Below, piece after piece: positions 35,446 to 44,697 of a stretch of 64,000 nucleotides of DNA (its first letter is position 1; the number at the start of each line of letters is the position of its first letter). The stretch is from JAITVM01 sp031551135 (lineage in GTDB: Bacteria; Bacillota; Clostridia; Lachnospirales; JAITVM01), in NCBI GenBank assembly GCA_031551135.1, contig JAVBOA010000003.1, forward strand, positions 1 to 64,000, given 5' to 3'. The notes under the pieces were generated by a model. It made no database searches. It was not told where the DNA came from and was given only the letters and a program-made list of their open reading frames with translations. The translations under genes were made by a program, and so were the position numbers.

Positions 35446-36786
35446 ATGGAAAAAAGAAAAGGTTTTACTTTAATAGAAGTTTTAATTGCTCTCTCACTTG
35501 TTTTAATAATCATTATTACCGCTTATAATGTCATGAAATTTTCGCTTGACGGTTGGACGCTTAATTTGCGGGAATATGATATCCAGTCTGCGGTAAGAAA
35601 AGCTATGGATACATCGACAGAGAAAATCAGATATTCTTATGCAATATTTACATTGCCGAAAGATAGCTTTAGAGAAGATAACCTTACAGAAGAATGGAGT
35701 TATATCGGATTACATGAAGTAACGATTAAAGGTAAGCCTGCTAGCGAAGTACTAGAATACATATACGACCCGGATACAAAAACACATAAAAAAAATATTT
35801 TAGTTGAAGCAAGAGAAGACGTATTATATGACCTTGTTTTTTCAAAAAAAGACAAAGATATGAACAACACTCTTTTAGAATACAGCATTGTCGGATATAC
35901 AAACGGAAAAAAATCAAAGCCTTTTATAAATGTTGTAGGTGAAACAAAAGCCTTAAACACTATGCAAATTGTTGACGTAGCATTGAAAAAGACATCAGCA
36001 ATCGCATACAGAACTTCAAAAGCTGTCTTAAATTACGCCAATATTTCTTTTATCATCGATTTTTCGGACAGTATGAATTATAACTTAGAAGGTAAAGCAG
36101 ATAACATTCCGCTGGAGGATCAGAGAAGAACATTTTTAAAAGCGGCGGCCAATAAGCTGATTACGTCTTTGGCTACTCAAAACAGTATACGAATGTCAAT
36201 TATAAAATTCGCTTCTTCTGCATATTTTGAAAGTCCATTTTATAATGTTATGCAGGATACAGATAAATTATTGGATATTTACAAAAATATTAGAGGCGAT
36301 GGCAATACAAATGCCGGTGACGCTTGTAGAATTGCATATTACAGCCTAAAAAAACTAAAATCGGAAGAAACTCCAAGAACAAAGGCTTTAAACTATGTGA
36401 TATTGTTTACTGACGGCGATTCCTGTTTATATACAGTTTATGACCGGTATTCAAAAAACTATAATTTTTATATGGAAGACGATTTTGTTGAGAATGAAAG
36501 ATGGAAACAGCATGTTGCGGGTCTTGGCACAGTATTTGATGCAGATGCAATTAGATACATAGGAGTATGGGGCGATAAGCTGCGTGAATTAAACACAAAA
36601 GTATATCTGATTGCTCTTTCAAATTCAGCTACTGATTATAGTATAGCGCTAACAAAAGATGCTTTGCATGTTGAAGATAAAAATGTCTTTGTTGCAAGAA
36701 ATGTAGAATCTTTAGATAAGGCTTTTGAAAGTATTCAAGAGGATATTTTGAAAGACTTGTGGATTTTTAACGGGCCGAAAATTTAA
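35446..36786 (+). CDS. Prepilin-type protein fused to a von Willebrand factor A domain (copy 1)
   Basis: 446 residues. It opens with a class III (prepilin peptidase) signal, KRKG|FTLIEVLIALSLVL, cleavage expected after G6 with Glu at +5. Residues 30-195 form an unrecognised beta-rich region. From about 198 a VWA domain follows with the complete metal-binding MIDAS: DFSDS (D205, S207, S209), T288 and D323 in YVILFTDGD. VWA-bearing pilins are known as adhesive tips in some type IV and sortase systems; here pilin stalk and VWA are one polypeptide. Paired with a close paralogue 267 bp downstream. The ribosome site (GGTGA) is modest. Confidence 0.85.
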   Translation: MEKRKGFTLIEVLIALSLVLIIIITAYNVMKFSLDGWTLNLREYDIQSAVRKAMDTSTEKIRYSYAIFTLPKDSFREDNLTEEWSYIGLHEVTIKGKPASEVLEYIYDPDTKTHKKNILVEAREDVLYDLVFSKKDKDMNNTLLEYSIVGYTNGKKSKPFINVVGETKALNTMQIVDVALKKTSAIAYRTSKAVLNYANISFIIDFSDSMNYNLEGKADNIPLEDQRRTFLKAAANKLITSLATQNSIRMSIIKFASSAYFESPFYNVMQDTDKLLDIYKNIRGDGNTNAGDACRIAYYSLKKLKSEETPRTKALNYVILFTDGDSCLYTVYDRYSKNYNFYMEDDFVENERWKQHVAGLGTVFDADAIRYIGVWGDKLRELNTKVYLIALSNSATDYSIALTKDALHVEDKNVFVARNVESLDKAFESIQEDILKDLWIFNGPKI

Positions 36787-36834
36787 ATATAACAATTTAA
36801 TTAAATATTAGATATACAAAAGTTTTGCGATTTT

Positions 36835-36947
36835 ATACTATTTTCATTATTAAGGATAGAAAAAAATATTTCATTTCACGCTTGAAGCATGTGTGAAACG
36901 CTCCGCTGTGAAAAAATTTTTTCTACTTATCAAAATGAAAATAGTAT
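36835..36947. repeat. Family A palindromic repeat, full length, inverted orientation (copy 4)
   Basis: 113 bp, ends ATACTATTTTCATT / AATGAAAATAGTAT with interior AAATATTTCATTTCACGC ... CCGCTGTGAAAAAATT. It separates the two pilin-VWA paralogues. Confidence 0.9.
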
Positions 36948-37052
36948 TAATTCCAAAAGAATCAAAAAGTAAAAATTGGATTATTCTTTCCTAATATTGC
37001 TTGTAAAGTTCCTTTTCAACAAAAAGAGCAGATTTATGAAAGAAGGTGAAAT

Positions 37053-38390
37053 ATGAATAAAAGAAAGGGCTTTACACTAACGGAAGTTTTAATTGCCCTC
37101 TCGCTTGTTTTAGTAATCATTATTACAGCTTATAATGTTATGAAATTTTCACTTGACGGTTGGGTATTTAATTTACGAGAATACGATATTCAGTCTTCTA
37201 TACGAAAAGCTATGGATACATCGACAAATAAAATCAGATATGCTTGTGCAATATTTACATTACCGAAAGAAAGTTTTAGAGAAAATAACCTCACAGAAGA
37301 ATGGAATTATATCGGCTTGCATGAAACAAAGATAAAAGGCAAGCCCGCAAGCGAAGTAATTGAATACATATACGATCCGAATACAAAAACACATAAAAAA
37401 AATGTCTTGGTAGAAGCCAGAGAAGATGTACTATATGACCTTGTGTTTTCAAAAAAAGATAAAGGACTGGACAACAAACTTTTAGAATACAGCATTATCG
37501 GCTATACAAACGGAAAAAAATCAAAGCCTTTTATAAATGTTGTGGGCGAAACAAAGGCCTTGAACACTATGCAAATTGTTGACGTAGCATTGAAAAAAAC
37601 ATCGGCAATCGCATACAGAGATTCGAGGGCTGCTATAAATTTCGCTAATATATCATTTATCATCGATTATTCCGGAAGCATGAATTATAATATGGCTAAC
37701 GTTAATAATGTAGCGCTGGAAGATCAGAAACGAACCTTTTTAAAAAATGCCGCCAATCAGCTTGTTACAAGCTTGGCTACTCAAAATAATATCCGAATGT
37801 CGATTATAAAATTCTCGGATTCTGCTTTTTTTAGAAGTTCCTACTACAATGTAATGCATGACACTAAGGAATTGCTAAATATGTACGCTGATATTGTCGG
37901 ATATGGCGGAACAAATACCGGTGATGCGACAAGACTCGCTTATTACAGCCTAAAAAGGTTGAAGGCGGAAGATGGTCCGCGTACTAAGTCGCTAAACTAC
38001 GTAATATTGTTTACTGACGGAAATGTCACCTTATACTCAGTTATTGACCAAAAAGCAAATAACTACAATTTTTACCTAAATGATGGTTTTGTTGAGAATA
38101 TACCTTGGGAAACAAATGTTGCCGGCTCAGGTGTGGATTTAGATTTATCAGGTATTGACTATATCAAAGTCTGGGGCAATAAACTGCGCGAATTGGACAC
38201 AAAAGTATATCTGGTTTCGCTTACAGATACTACTTCTGATTATGGGATAACACTTACAAAAAATGCTTTGCATGCTGAAGATGAGAATGTCTTTGTTGCA
38301 AAAGATGCAAAATCTTTAAATAAGGCTTTTGAAAGTATACAAGCGGATATTTTAAAAGATTTATGGATTTTTAATGGGCCGAAAATTTAA
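37053..38390 (+). CDS. Prepilin-type protein fused to a von Willebrand factor A domain (copy 2)
   Basis: 445 residues, aligned without gaps to copy 1 over the first half. Prepilin signal KRKG|FTLTEVLIALSLVL; VWA domain with a textbook MIDAS DYSGS (D205, S207, S209), GGTNTGDAT and LFTDGN. Identity to copy 1 is highest in residues 30-190 and lowest in the VWA surface loops (e.g. the region after LFTDG), suggesting the ligand-facing part has diverged after duplication. AAGGTG precedes the ATG. Probably exported and assembled by a pilus or type II-like machine encoded elsewhere. Confidence 0.85.
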   Translation: MNKRKGFTLTEVLIALSLVLVIIITAYNVMKFSLDGWVFNLREYDIQSSIRKAMDTSTNKIRYACAIFTLPKESFRENNLTEEWNYIGLHETKIKGKPASEVIEYIYDPNTKTHKKNVLVEAREDVLYDLVFSKKDKGLDNKLLEYSIIGYTNGKKSKPFINVVGETKALNTMQIVDVALKKTSAIAYRDSRAAINFANISFIIDYSGSMNYNMANVNNVALEDQKRTFLKNAANQLVTSLATQNNIRMSIIKFSDSAFFRSSYYNVMHDTKELLNMYADIVGYGGTNTGDATRLAYYSLKRLKAEDGPRTKSLNYVILFTDGNVTLYSVIDQKANNYNFYLNDGFVENIPWETNVAGSGVDLDLSGIDYIKVWGNKLRELDTKVYLVSLTDTTSDYGITLTKNALHAEDENVFVAKDAKSLNKAFESIQADILKDLWIFNGPKI

Positions 38391-38448
38391 AGATATTTGA
38401 TTGCAATCTGCTTTGTTTTCAAATTTACTGTAGGGAGTGAGCAATAAA

Positions 38449-39864
38449 ATGCATAAAAGACATAAAGGTATGACGCTTACAGAAGTTGTTATATCGGTAA
38501 TGCTGTTAGGATTTATCGGTATATTCTTTATCAGCGCAATCGGCAACGGGATAAAAATGTTAAGTAGTGAAAAAAGCAAAACGGAAAGTTATTTTGCTGC
38601 TATGCAAAAACTTGAATTGAAATCTCAGTCAATAAAAAAAGACATAGAAAATAAGAAGACAATCTCCGAATCATCTATGTATTATGGATTATTCAGCGGA
38701 AAATATGCACGAAATATAAAATTCTATCCAATTTCGGTTAATGTTAATGCAGATTCTAGATTTGGGGATGAATATATTACAGATTTATCTTTGATTGTTG
38801 CAGAAAATCAGACTGATGCTTTTCCAACAGCGAAAATTGAAAACTTGAATGTAACGCCTAAAATATCTGGTGAAGATTCAAATAATATTTACTTTTCCAA
38901 AAATTTAAAACTAATTTCAAAATACGATTTAATAGACCCGAAAAATATTAATTTGACTGTAAAATTCCAATGGTATGTTTCTAAAGAGAGATTTAATTTA
39001 AAATACAAAAAAACGGGAATTGAAACATCGGACAATATTTACTTTCCGATTTTTCCAGACGATTACGATGCGATTCCGGGTGAAACAAAAAGTACTTTGT
39101 CTAGTTTTAACAAATACACAAATTCCGGCGGCAGACATTTTGTCTTAACTGCGATTCCTTGCTCAGATAACGGCAAAATGGGGTCTTTGACAGAAAGTAA
39201 TCCGGTTTATGTTTCCGGTCTACCGATTACAGATAATTTAGCTATGCATTTAGACGCAAATTTAATTACCGAAGATGAAAATATTCGAACGGAAGGAACG
39301 GGCGAATTTGCCATTGATTATGTGAAAAAATGGACCGATGTTTCCGGAAATAATATAATTGTAAATCAAAATGAATCAGAAAAACAGCCGCAATTGGCGG
39401 TAAGTCAATTAAAAGCAAAGTATGAAGATAGAAATACATATTCCAAAATGATAGTTTCTAATGAGAAAGAACTGAAGATATCTGGGAATGCAAAATTAAA
39501 GCTTCCAAAATACACTGTTTTTGTAGTAGCAAGTACAGAAAGCGATACACAAAATACGTTGATTGGCGATAAAAATAATTCATTTAAACTTGATTTTAAT
39601 GGATTTAACAGCTCAATAAAATTGGATAAAGACAACACTCAAAATTTATATATAGTATCATGTGACTCTGACGGCAAACGCTCAATTTCTCCCGGTAATA
39701 GTTTTACCGGAATCCCGCCGGGAACCTTAAACGGGCAGGAATTATACGTCGGAGGCTTCGACTCCAAGGTGAAAGTAGCAGAAATTATTATGTATAACTC
39801 AGTGTTGTCAAACGCGGACAGGGATAAAGTAAATATATATTTGACAGAAAAATACGGACTTTAA
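38449..39864 (+). CDS. Prepilin-type protein with C-terminal LamG-like (concanavalin A-like) domain
   Basis: 471 residues. Prepilin signal HKG|MTLTEVVISVMLLGFIGIFF with Glu at +5. The middle (about 90-260) is an unrecognised beta-rich region. The last about 210 residues look like a LamG/jelly-roll lectin domain: LAMHLDAN, VKKWTDVSGNN, KYTVFVVASTES, LYVGGFDSKVKVAEIIMYNSVLSNADRDKVNIYLTEKYGL, the closing phrase typical of such domains. ATG 38449 is preferred to GTG 38437, which overlaps the ribosome site. With the VWA pilins upstream it suggests a multi-ligand adhesive tip; that is inference. Confidence 0.82.
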   Translation: MHKRHKGMTLTEVVISVMLLGFIGIFFISAIGNGIKMLSSEKSKTESYFAAMQKLELKSQSIKKDIENKKTISESSMYYGLFSGKYARNIKFYPISVNVNADSRFGDEYITDLSLIVAENQTDAFPTAKIENLNVTPKISGEDSNNIYFSKNLKLISKYDLIDPKNINLTVKFQWYVSKERFNLKYKKTGIETSDNIYFPIFPDDYDAIPGETKSTLSSFNKYTNSGGRHFVLTAIPCSDNGKMGSLTESNPVYVSGLPITDNLAMHLDANLITEDENIRTEGTGEFAIDYVKKWTDVSGNNIIVNQNESEKQPQLAVSQLKAKYEDRNTYSKMIVSNEKELKISGNAKLKLPKYTVFVVASTESDTQNTLIGDKNNSFKLDFNGFNSSIKLDKDNTQNLYIVSCDSDGKRSISPGNSFTGIPPGTLNGQELYVGGFDSKVKVAEIIMYNSVLSNADRDKVNIYLTEKYGL

Positions 39865-39892
39865 ACTTATTCCTGTTCGGTATCATGAAGTA

Positions 39893-39950
39893 GCGTTGTT
39901 GAGTTCTTGTAACTTCCCCGTTTTCTCCATATGCAGGAACTCAGCAATGC
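39893..39950 (+). terminator. Hairpin after the pilin-like cluster
   Basis: GCGTTGTTGAGTTCTTG pairs with CAGGAACTCAGCAATGC over 17 bp with wobbles. There is no long T-tract, so termination is uncertain; it may protect the mRNA 3' end. Confidence 0.5.
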
Positions 39951-39955
39951 AATTA

Positions 39956-39998
39956 ATACTATTTTCATTTTTATCTCCATTAGATATGGAAATAGTAT
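39956..39998. repeat. Family A short derivative
   Basis: 43 bp: ATACTATTTTCATT, a TTATCTCCATTAGAT centre, ATGGAAATAGTAT. Confidence 0.8.
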
Positions 39999-40067
39999 AA
40001 AATAATTCTCTCAAGACCAAAGAACAAATTTAATGAAAAAGACGGAAGAACAGTAAAATGCTATCTA

Positions 40068-40182
40068 ATACTATTTTCATTTAGATAAGTAGAAAAAAAT
40101 TTTTCACAGCGGAGCGTTTCGCGCAATGCTTCAAGCGCGAAATGAAATATTTTTTTCTATCCTTAATATTGAAAATAGTATA
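40068..40182. repeat. Family A palindromic repeat, full length (copy 5)
   Basis: 115 bp, the same orientation as copies 1 and 2: ATACTATTTTCATT ... TTTTTCACAGCGGAGCG ... GCGCGAAATGAAATATT ... TTGAAAATAGTAT. The space between the pilin cluster and mntP is mainly this copy, the short copy at 39956 and the hairpin. Confidence 0.9.
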
Positions 40183-40222
40183 AAAACAAAAGTTTATGAG
40201 CAATTTAGAATGGTTAACGCTT

Positions 40223-40786
40223 TTATTTAAAAACTGTATGTTCGAGTAATATTTTTAGACCTATACAGACAAGCACGATACCACCAAGGCGTTCGGCGCT
40301 TGATTTAAAAAATTCCCCAATTTTACTTCCAAGGCGAACACCGAAAAAAGAAAAAATAAAAGCGACGATTCCGATTATAACTGCTGAAAGAATTATATTT
40401 GTATTAGTGAGTGCGAGTGTGATTCCAACAGCCATAGCATCAATACTTGTTGCGACGGCCAGAGTCAGCAAATTTTTGACGGACATTATATCTGTTCTGC
40501 AAAGCTCTTCTTCTTTATCAAAAGATTCTTTAAACATTTTTGCTCCAATGAACAATAATAGGAAAAAGGCTATCCAATGGTCAAAATTTATTATATAATT
40601 CTTAAAAGTAAAAGTAAGCAGAAAACCGAGTATGGGCATTAAAAATTGAAAAAAACCAAAGTACGCCCCCATTATTAAACAATCAGATGTTTTGATTTTT
40701 TTTACGCATGCTCCGTTTGTCACAGAAACTGCAAATGCATCCATAGCAAGTGCAATTGCCGTTAAAAATAATTCAGCATAACTCAA
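40223..40786 (-). CDS. mntP: Putative manganese efflux pump MntP
   Basis: 187 residues, six predicted transmembrane helices, DUF204/MntP family. The two repeat units each carry the acidic motif: LTAIALAMDAFAVSVTNG in helix 1 and LAVATSIDAMAVGITLAL in helix 4. Exports Mn2+ in characterised bacteria. The start is TTG at 40786 with AAGGAGAG 6 bases upstream. I see no yybP-ykoY-type manganese riboswitch in the 338 bp upstream. Confidence 0.9.
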   Translation of the reverse strand: MSYAELFLTAIALAMDAFAVSVTNGACVKKIKTSDCLIMGAYFGFFQFLMPILGFLLTFTFKNYIINFDHWIAFFLLLFIGAKMFKESFDKEEELCRTDIMSVKNLLTLAVATSIDAMAVGITLALTNTNIILSAVIIGIVAFIFSFFGVRLGSKIGEFFKSSAERLGGIVLVCIGLKILLEHTVFK

Positions 40787-41124
40787 TACAAACTCTCCTT
40801 TTTTACAAATATTTTACTCTGAAAACTAACAGAGGAATTCACAACAAGAATTAATTTCCAAAATCTACTTGGTTTAACGTATATTATAGAACATCCAATT
40901 TATTTTGTACATAAAATTTAGAAACTTTTGTGCAAATAATTCTACCCGAAAAAGAAAAATTTTTTTGAGGAATAAAAATTAAACCATTTTTTGAATTATG
41001 CGTATTTATTAATAATGGCTATGCATTTTGATTTTTCTTAATATATTAAAATTATAATAAGCAAAAAGTCAAAAAATTATGTGATTTATTTTAAGATTAT
41101 AAAATAGATAGTAGGAGGATCATT
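40787..41124. other. AT-rich intergenic region, divergent mntP / DUF4097 gene
   Basis: 338 bp. TATAAT at 41053 with a TTGATT 19 bases upstream is a weak promoter for the downstream gene. Nothing else is recognised. Confidence 0.4.
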
Positions 41125-42297
41125 ATGGAAAGTGATAAATTATTAATTTTGAAAATGCTTGAAGAAAAGAAAATTACTGCTGAAGAAGCTGCTAAATTAT
41201 TAGAGTCTGTTGGCGGAGGCAAAGCGACCAAAAAAGTTTATAATCACGATAATAATACAAACCGACCAAATTCTCAAGAAGGTCAATCTATTGATGATTT
41301 TACCAGCGATATGGCTAAAAAATTTGATAATCTCGCTAAAGATTTGGAACCGAAAATCCATAGTCTTACAAAAGTGATCGCCCAAAAAACTGCGGATGCT
41401 GCTGATAAATTATCCAAAACTTTGCAGAATTATCAAGAATCTGAAATAAAAACGCCTCCGCCTCGAACAGCTCCGCCAAGACCTGAAACAAGAACCTACG
41501 GACCCGGAAAAGAAAAGACTTTTGAGATGGTTGTTTCAGGCAATGAAAATCAATTAAATTTATCATCACTGAACGGTGATGTTTTTATAAAAGGCTATAA
41601 CGGCGATAAAATTACATTAAAATTATTTTATAAATCTCGAAAAAATTCGGACGATATCGAGTTTGTAAAATTGTCGAATAAATATCTTCTTAATTATAAT
41701 GAGGATGATTTCGAAACTGTATCTTTAGATATTTTTTTGCCGGAAAAACTTTTTTCAAATTTGATTATTGATACAAACAACGGAAAAATTTCAGTTTCTA
41801 CAGTAGTTTGTGAATATTTGATAATTAATAATTTAAATGGCTCAACTGCTTTAAAAGATATTAATTGTCAAAATATGAAAATAGATTGTAATAATAATAA
41901 TTTGTCGCTGGAGAACATTAAAGGAAAAATTGCTAAAGTAGAAAATTACAACGGTTCTCTTAATTTGACAAATTTAGATGTGGAAAAGGTAAAAATAGAT
42001 TCTTTTAATTGCAATATAAATGCAAATATAGAAACCTACAATCTATTCGAAGAATATGTTTGGGAAATTGAAGCGAGCAACGGTAAAATTGGATTCAATT
42101 TGCCTTCCAGAAATAATATCGGCTATTATATTAATGCAAGAACCAGCTTGAATAATGTTAAAGTTGGAATAGTAGGGCTCAGCTACCTTGCGAATAGCGC
42201 AAATTTTATTGAGGCAAGGTCAATAAATTATGATTCTGTATCAAAACGAATATTACTTAGGATGGAAACTTCTAATGCACCCATTGTTATAAATTAA
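41125..42297 (+). CDS. SHOCT-like/YvlB-type N-terminal domain plus DUF4097-like beta-helical protein
   Basis: 390 residues. The N terminus KLLILKMLEEKKITAEEAAKLLESVGGGK matches the short helical domain found on YvlB/LiaX-type proteins. Residues 50-125 are a charged and proline-rich linker (QESEIKTPPPRTAPPRPETR). The remainder is repetitive (SLNGDVFIKGYNGDKITL, LNGSTALKDINCQNMKIDCNNNNLSLENIKG), the DUF4097 putative beta-helix. Related proteins belong to cell-envelope stress systems in other Bacillota; no such sensor is adjacent here. AGGAGGA precedes the ATG. No membrane segment is seen. Confidence 0.78.
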   Translation: MESDKLLILKMLEEKKITAEEAAKLLESVGGGKATKKVYNHDNNTNRPNSQEGQSIDDFTSDMAKKFDNLAKDLEPKIHSLTKVIAQKTADAADKLSKTLQNYQESEIKTPPPRTAPPRPETRTYGPGKEKTFEMVVSGNENQLNLSSLNGDVFIKGYNGDKITLKLFYKSRKNSDDIEFVKLSNKYLLNYNEDDFETVSLDIFLPEKLFSNLIIDTNNGKISVSTVVCEYLIINNLNGSTALKDINCQNMKIDCNNNNLSLENIKGKIAKVENYNGSLNLTNLDVEKVKIDSFNCNINANIETYNLFEEYVWEIEASNGKIGFNLPSRNNIGYYINARTSLNNVKVGIVGLSYLANSANFIEARSINYDSVSKRILLRMETSNAPIVIN

Positions 42298-42385
42298 CTT
42301 TTCATATGTTCTACTAAAACAAACCATAAATTTTTACATGATATTAGAAGATGATAAAAATTTACCGGTTTTGATTATAGAGTAT

Positions 42386-42415
42386 AAGCTCCGGTAAATT
42401 TTATCGGGGCTTTTT
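42386..42415 (+). terminator. Terminator of the DUF4097 gene
   Basis: AAGCTCCGGTAA / TTATCGGGGCTT, 12 bp with wobbles, followed by TTT. Confidence 0.75.
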
Positions 42416-42421
42416 AATATG

Positions 42422-42444
42422 TGAACTTTGTTTTCGGCCCTCAG
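42422..42444. repeat. Family B module, truncated
   Basis: TGAACTTTGTTTTCGGCCCTC, matching the ACTTTGTTTTCGTTCGTC module of other copies up to the CG, then diverging. Confidence 0.5.
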
Positions 42445-42752
42445 AATAGTAAAAAAAAATATCAAAAAAACGACATTTTTTTTATTATTTCTGTTATAAT
42501 ATTTACAGAATATTCTTAAGAATTTTATATACTACATGTTGTTTCAATTTATTCACTAATTTTAAAAAAATATTTATTTTACTGAATTGTGTTTGAAAAT
42601 CTGAAATTTATGCATAAAAACCGCTTGCTCTATATTTCCTTGAGCCAACATTCGTCTTGATATATTTTTCAAACACAGGCTAAGCTGAATCGAAATGGAT
42701 GAAGATAGAAACTAATGAAAAAAAACGAAAGGAGTTTATCTTTTGTCGAATA

Positions 42753-42794
42753 ATGCTATTTCTCTTTTAAAGAATAGAAAAATGGAAATAGTAT
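42753..42794. repeat. Family A short derivative
   Basis: 42 bp: ATGCTATTTCTC, AAAGAATAGAAAA centre, ATGGAAATAGTAT. Confidence 0.7.
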
Positions 42795-42904
42795 AAATTA
42801 ATCAAAGTATTATTTTTTTGTAATCTAATTTTGATAATTTTATTATATAATTATTAAGTATATGAGGTTTTTTCTATAATCGGATTTCTATCAAAGCTGG
42901 CATT

Positions 42905-42932
42905 ATACTATTTCTATTGTAAAGAATAGTAT
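42905..42932. repeat. Family A minimal derivative
   Basis: 28 bp: ATACTATTTCTATTG followed by AAAGAATAGTAT; essentially only the two ends. Confidence 0.6.
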
Positions 42933-42967
42933 TAATAAGTATTTTTTTGGAATAATAATTTTATGTA

Positions 42968-43011
42968 ATACTATTTTCATTTTTTTCTATCCTTTATATT
43001 GAAAATAGTTT
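42968..43011. repeat. Family A short derivative
   Basis: 44 bp: ATACTATTTTCATT, TTTTCTATCCTTTAT, TTGAAAATAGTTT. It ends 21 bp before the VanW gene. Confidence 0.75.
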
Positions 43012-43032
43012 AAATCGGCAAGGGGGTCTTCT

Positions 43033-44628
43033 ATGTCTGATCAGGAAAAAAATTCATCTTCAAATGATGAAAATATTCAACCGGAAAACGAAGTTATAAT
43101 CAAACGCAAAAGCGGACTGAAAATTGGTATTAAATTATTTTTAGGCTTAATCTTAATCGGCGCAATTTCAGCATTGACAGTTGGGTTTATTGCGAATAAT
43201 AATTACAAAAAAATGCTTGGTGCCGTAGAAATCGAATCGATTTATAACAATATTTCTATCGATAATATTGATATCGGAGGTATGACAAAATCCGAAGCAA
43301 AGCAAAAAATTATTGATGAAACCGTAACACCAAATCAAAACAAAAAAATTATTTTAAAAAGCGGAGACAAAGTTTTTGACTTTATATTAAAAGATTTCGG
43401 ACTGGAATACGATGTGGACAAAGCTGTTGACGAGGCTTACAATTTTGCTAGAGACGGAAAGATAAAAGAACGGTACGAAAAAATTATGGAACTAAAAGCG
43501 AAACCTTTTAAGGTAGAACTTACTCATAAATATAACGAAGCGTCTGTTTTAGAAAATGTCTCTACAATCACAGAAGATATTTATATCGAGCCAATAAATG
43601 CTACTATGACCAGATCGGGCGGAGTTTTTAGCATTAAAGAGGGCGTTGAAGGTTTACAAATGATTCCTGAAAAAACGGCTGAAGAAGTTAAAAAATTGGT
43701 TGATAAACTTGAACCCGGTGAGGTTGAGATTTTTACCGAGCCAATCAGACCGACTTATACATCAGAAGAATTTTTGCAAGCTCAAACTCTCATTGGCTCA
43801 GCTTCTACCAATTACAGCGGAAGAGGCACGGGAAGGGTTACAAATATGGATGTTGCCGCAGGAAAAATAAACGGATATGTTGTTTATCCCGGCGAAATTT
43901 TTTCGACAAACTCGGCTTTTGGGTCTTCAACATATGATAACGGCTATGTAAATGCGCCTGTTATTGAAAACGGTGAATTGGTAGAGGGAATCGGCGGCGG
44001 TGTTTGCCAAGTTTCTTCGACTCTATATAATGCTTTATTGCGTGCCGAAGTCGAGATTGTGGAAAGACGAAACCACTCTCTGAAAGTCGGATATGCGGAT
44101 TGGGGATTTGATGCGACATTAGCCGGTGATTATATCGATTTGAAATTCAGAAATGATACGGATTTGCCGGTTTTTGTAGAATCGTATTTATCTGCGGATA
44201 AAGTAATCTGTAATATTTATGGAAAAGAAATTCACAGTTCCGGCAGAACTTTGGAATTCCAAAACGCTTTAATCAAAACTGTTGCGCCCGGCGCGGAAAA
44301 AGTTACTTATACTTCGGATTTGGCAAAAGGCGCGCAAGAAGTGAAAGTTTCGGCATTAACAGGCTATACCTATGAAGTTTATAAATTTGTATACGAAAAC
44401 GGAACTTTGATTGATAAAGTTTTGGTAAACACTTCGGTTTATAAACCGAGGAGAGCTGAAATTCTTGTTGGAACAAGGGTAAATACGGCTGTAAACGCGG
44501 GTGCACCGGCGCAATCAGTTGCGGCTGATACTCCTGCTCAGCAAAACCCACAGCCTAATACCGAGCAGCAAAATGTAAACCAACCTCCGGCAGTCGAAGT
44601 GATACCGGAAGTTCCGATAGTTGAATAA
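43033..44628 (+). CDS. VanW family protein with peptidoglycan-binding-like region
   Basis: 531 residues. N-terminal cytoplasmic tail, one membrane anchor (IGIKLFLGLILIGAISALTVGFIANN, about 36-60), a PG_binding_4-like region (IDIGGMTKSEAKQKIIDE, about 76-240), the VanW domain (YSGRGTGRVTNMDVAAGKINGYVVYPGEIFSTNSAFG ... EGIGGGVCQVSSTLYNALLRAEVEIVERRNHS) and a G5-like plus proline/glutamine-rich tail. The family (YoaR-like) is common in spore formers and thought to act at the cell wall; the name comes from vancomycin clusters but no van genes are here. Ribosome site AAGGGGG. Confidence 0.88.
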   Translation: MSDQEKNSSSNDENIQPENEVIIKRKSGLKIGIKLFLGLILIGAISALTVGFIANNNYKKMLGAVEIESIYNNISIDNIDIGGMTKSEAKQKIIDETVTPNQNKKIILKSGDKVFDFILKDFGLEYDVDKAVDEAYNFARDGKIKERYEKIMELKAKPFKVELTHKYNEASVLENVSTITEDIYIEPINATMTRSGGVFSIKEGVEGLQMIPEKTAEEVKKLVDKLEPGEVEIFTEPIRPTYTSEEFLQAQTLIGSASTNYSGRGTGRVTNMDVAAGKINGYVVYPGEIFSTNSAFGSSTYDNGYVNAPVIENGELVEGIGGGVCQVSSTLYNALLRAEVEIVERRNHSLKVGYADWGFDATLAGDYIDLKFRNDTDLPVFVESYLSADKVICNIYGKEIHSSGRTLEFQNALIKTVAPGAEKVTYTSDLAKGAQEVKVSALTGYTYEVYKFVYENGTLIDKVLVNTSVYKPRRAEILVGTRVNTAVNAGAPAQSVAADTPAQQNPQPNTEQQNVNQPPAVEVIPEVPIVE

Positions 44629-44636
44629 AAATAAAT

Positions 44637-44687
44637 ATGGGCATACGCAGTTTTTAAAAAATAAACTGTCGTATGCCCATTTTTTTG
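44637..44687. terminator. Bidirectional terminator between vanW-like gene and sleC
   Basis: ATGGGCATACG / CGTATGCCCAT with the stem extended by AGTTT / AAACT, then seven T. Confidence 0.9.
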
Positions 44688-44697
44688 CAGAATAATA

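Larger units (their letters stand above)
42298..43032. other. 735-bp intergenic region with several short repeats
   Basis: It holds the terminator of the DUF4097 gene (42386-42415), a truncated family B module (42422-42444) and three short family A derivatives (42753, 42905, 42968). Between 42450 and 42750 the sequence is AT-rich with no convincing gene. Confidence 0.6.

Noticed and set aside
43033..44628. VanW-type protein as a vancomycin-resistance gene
   Set aside because: VanW-domain proteins are general in spore formers and no van ligase, dehydrogenase or dipeptidase gene is adjacent.
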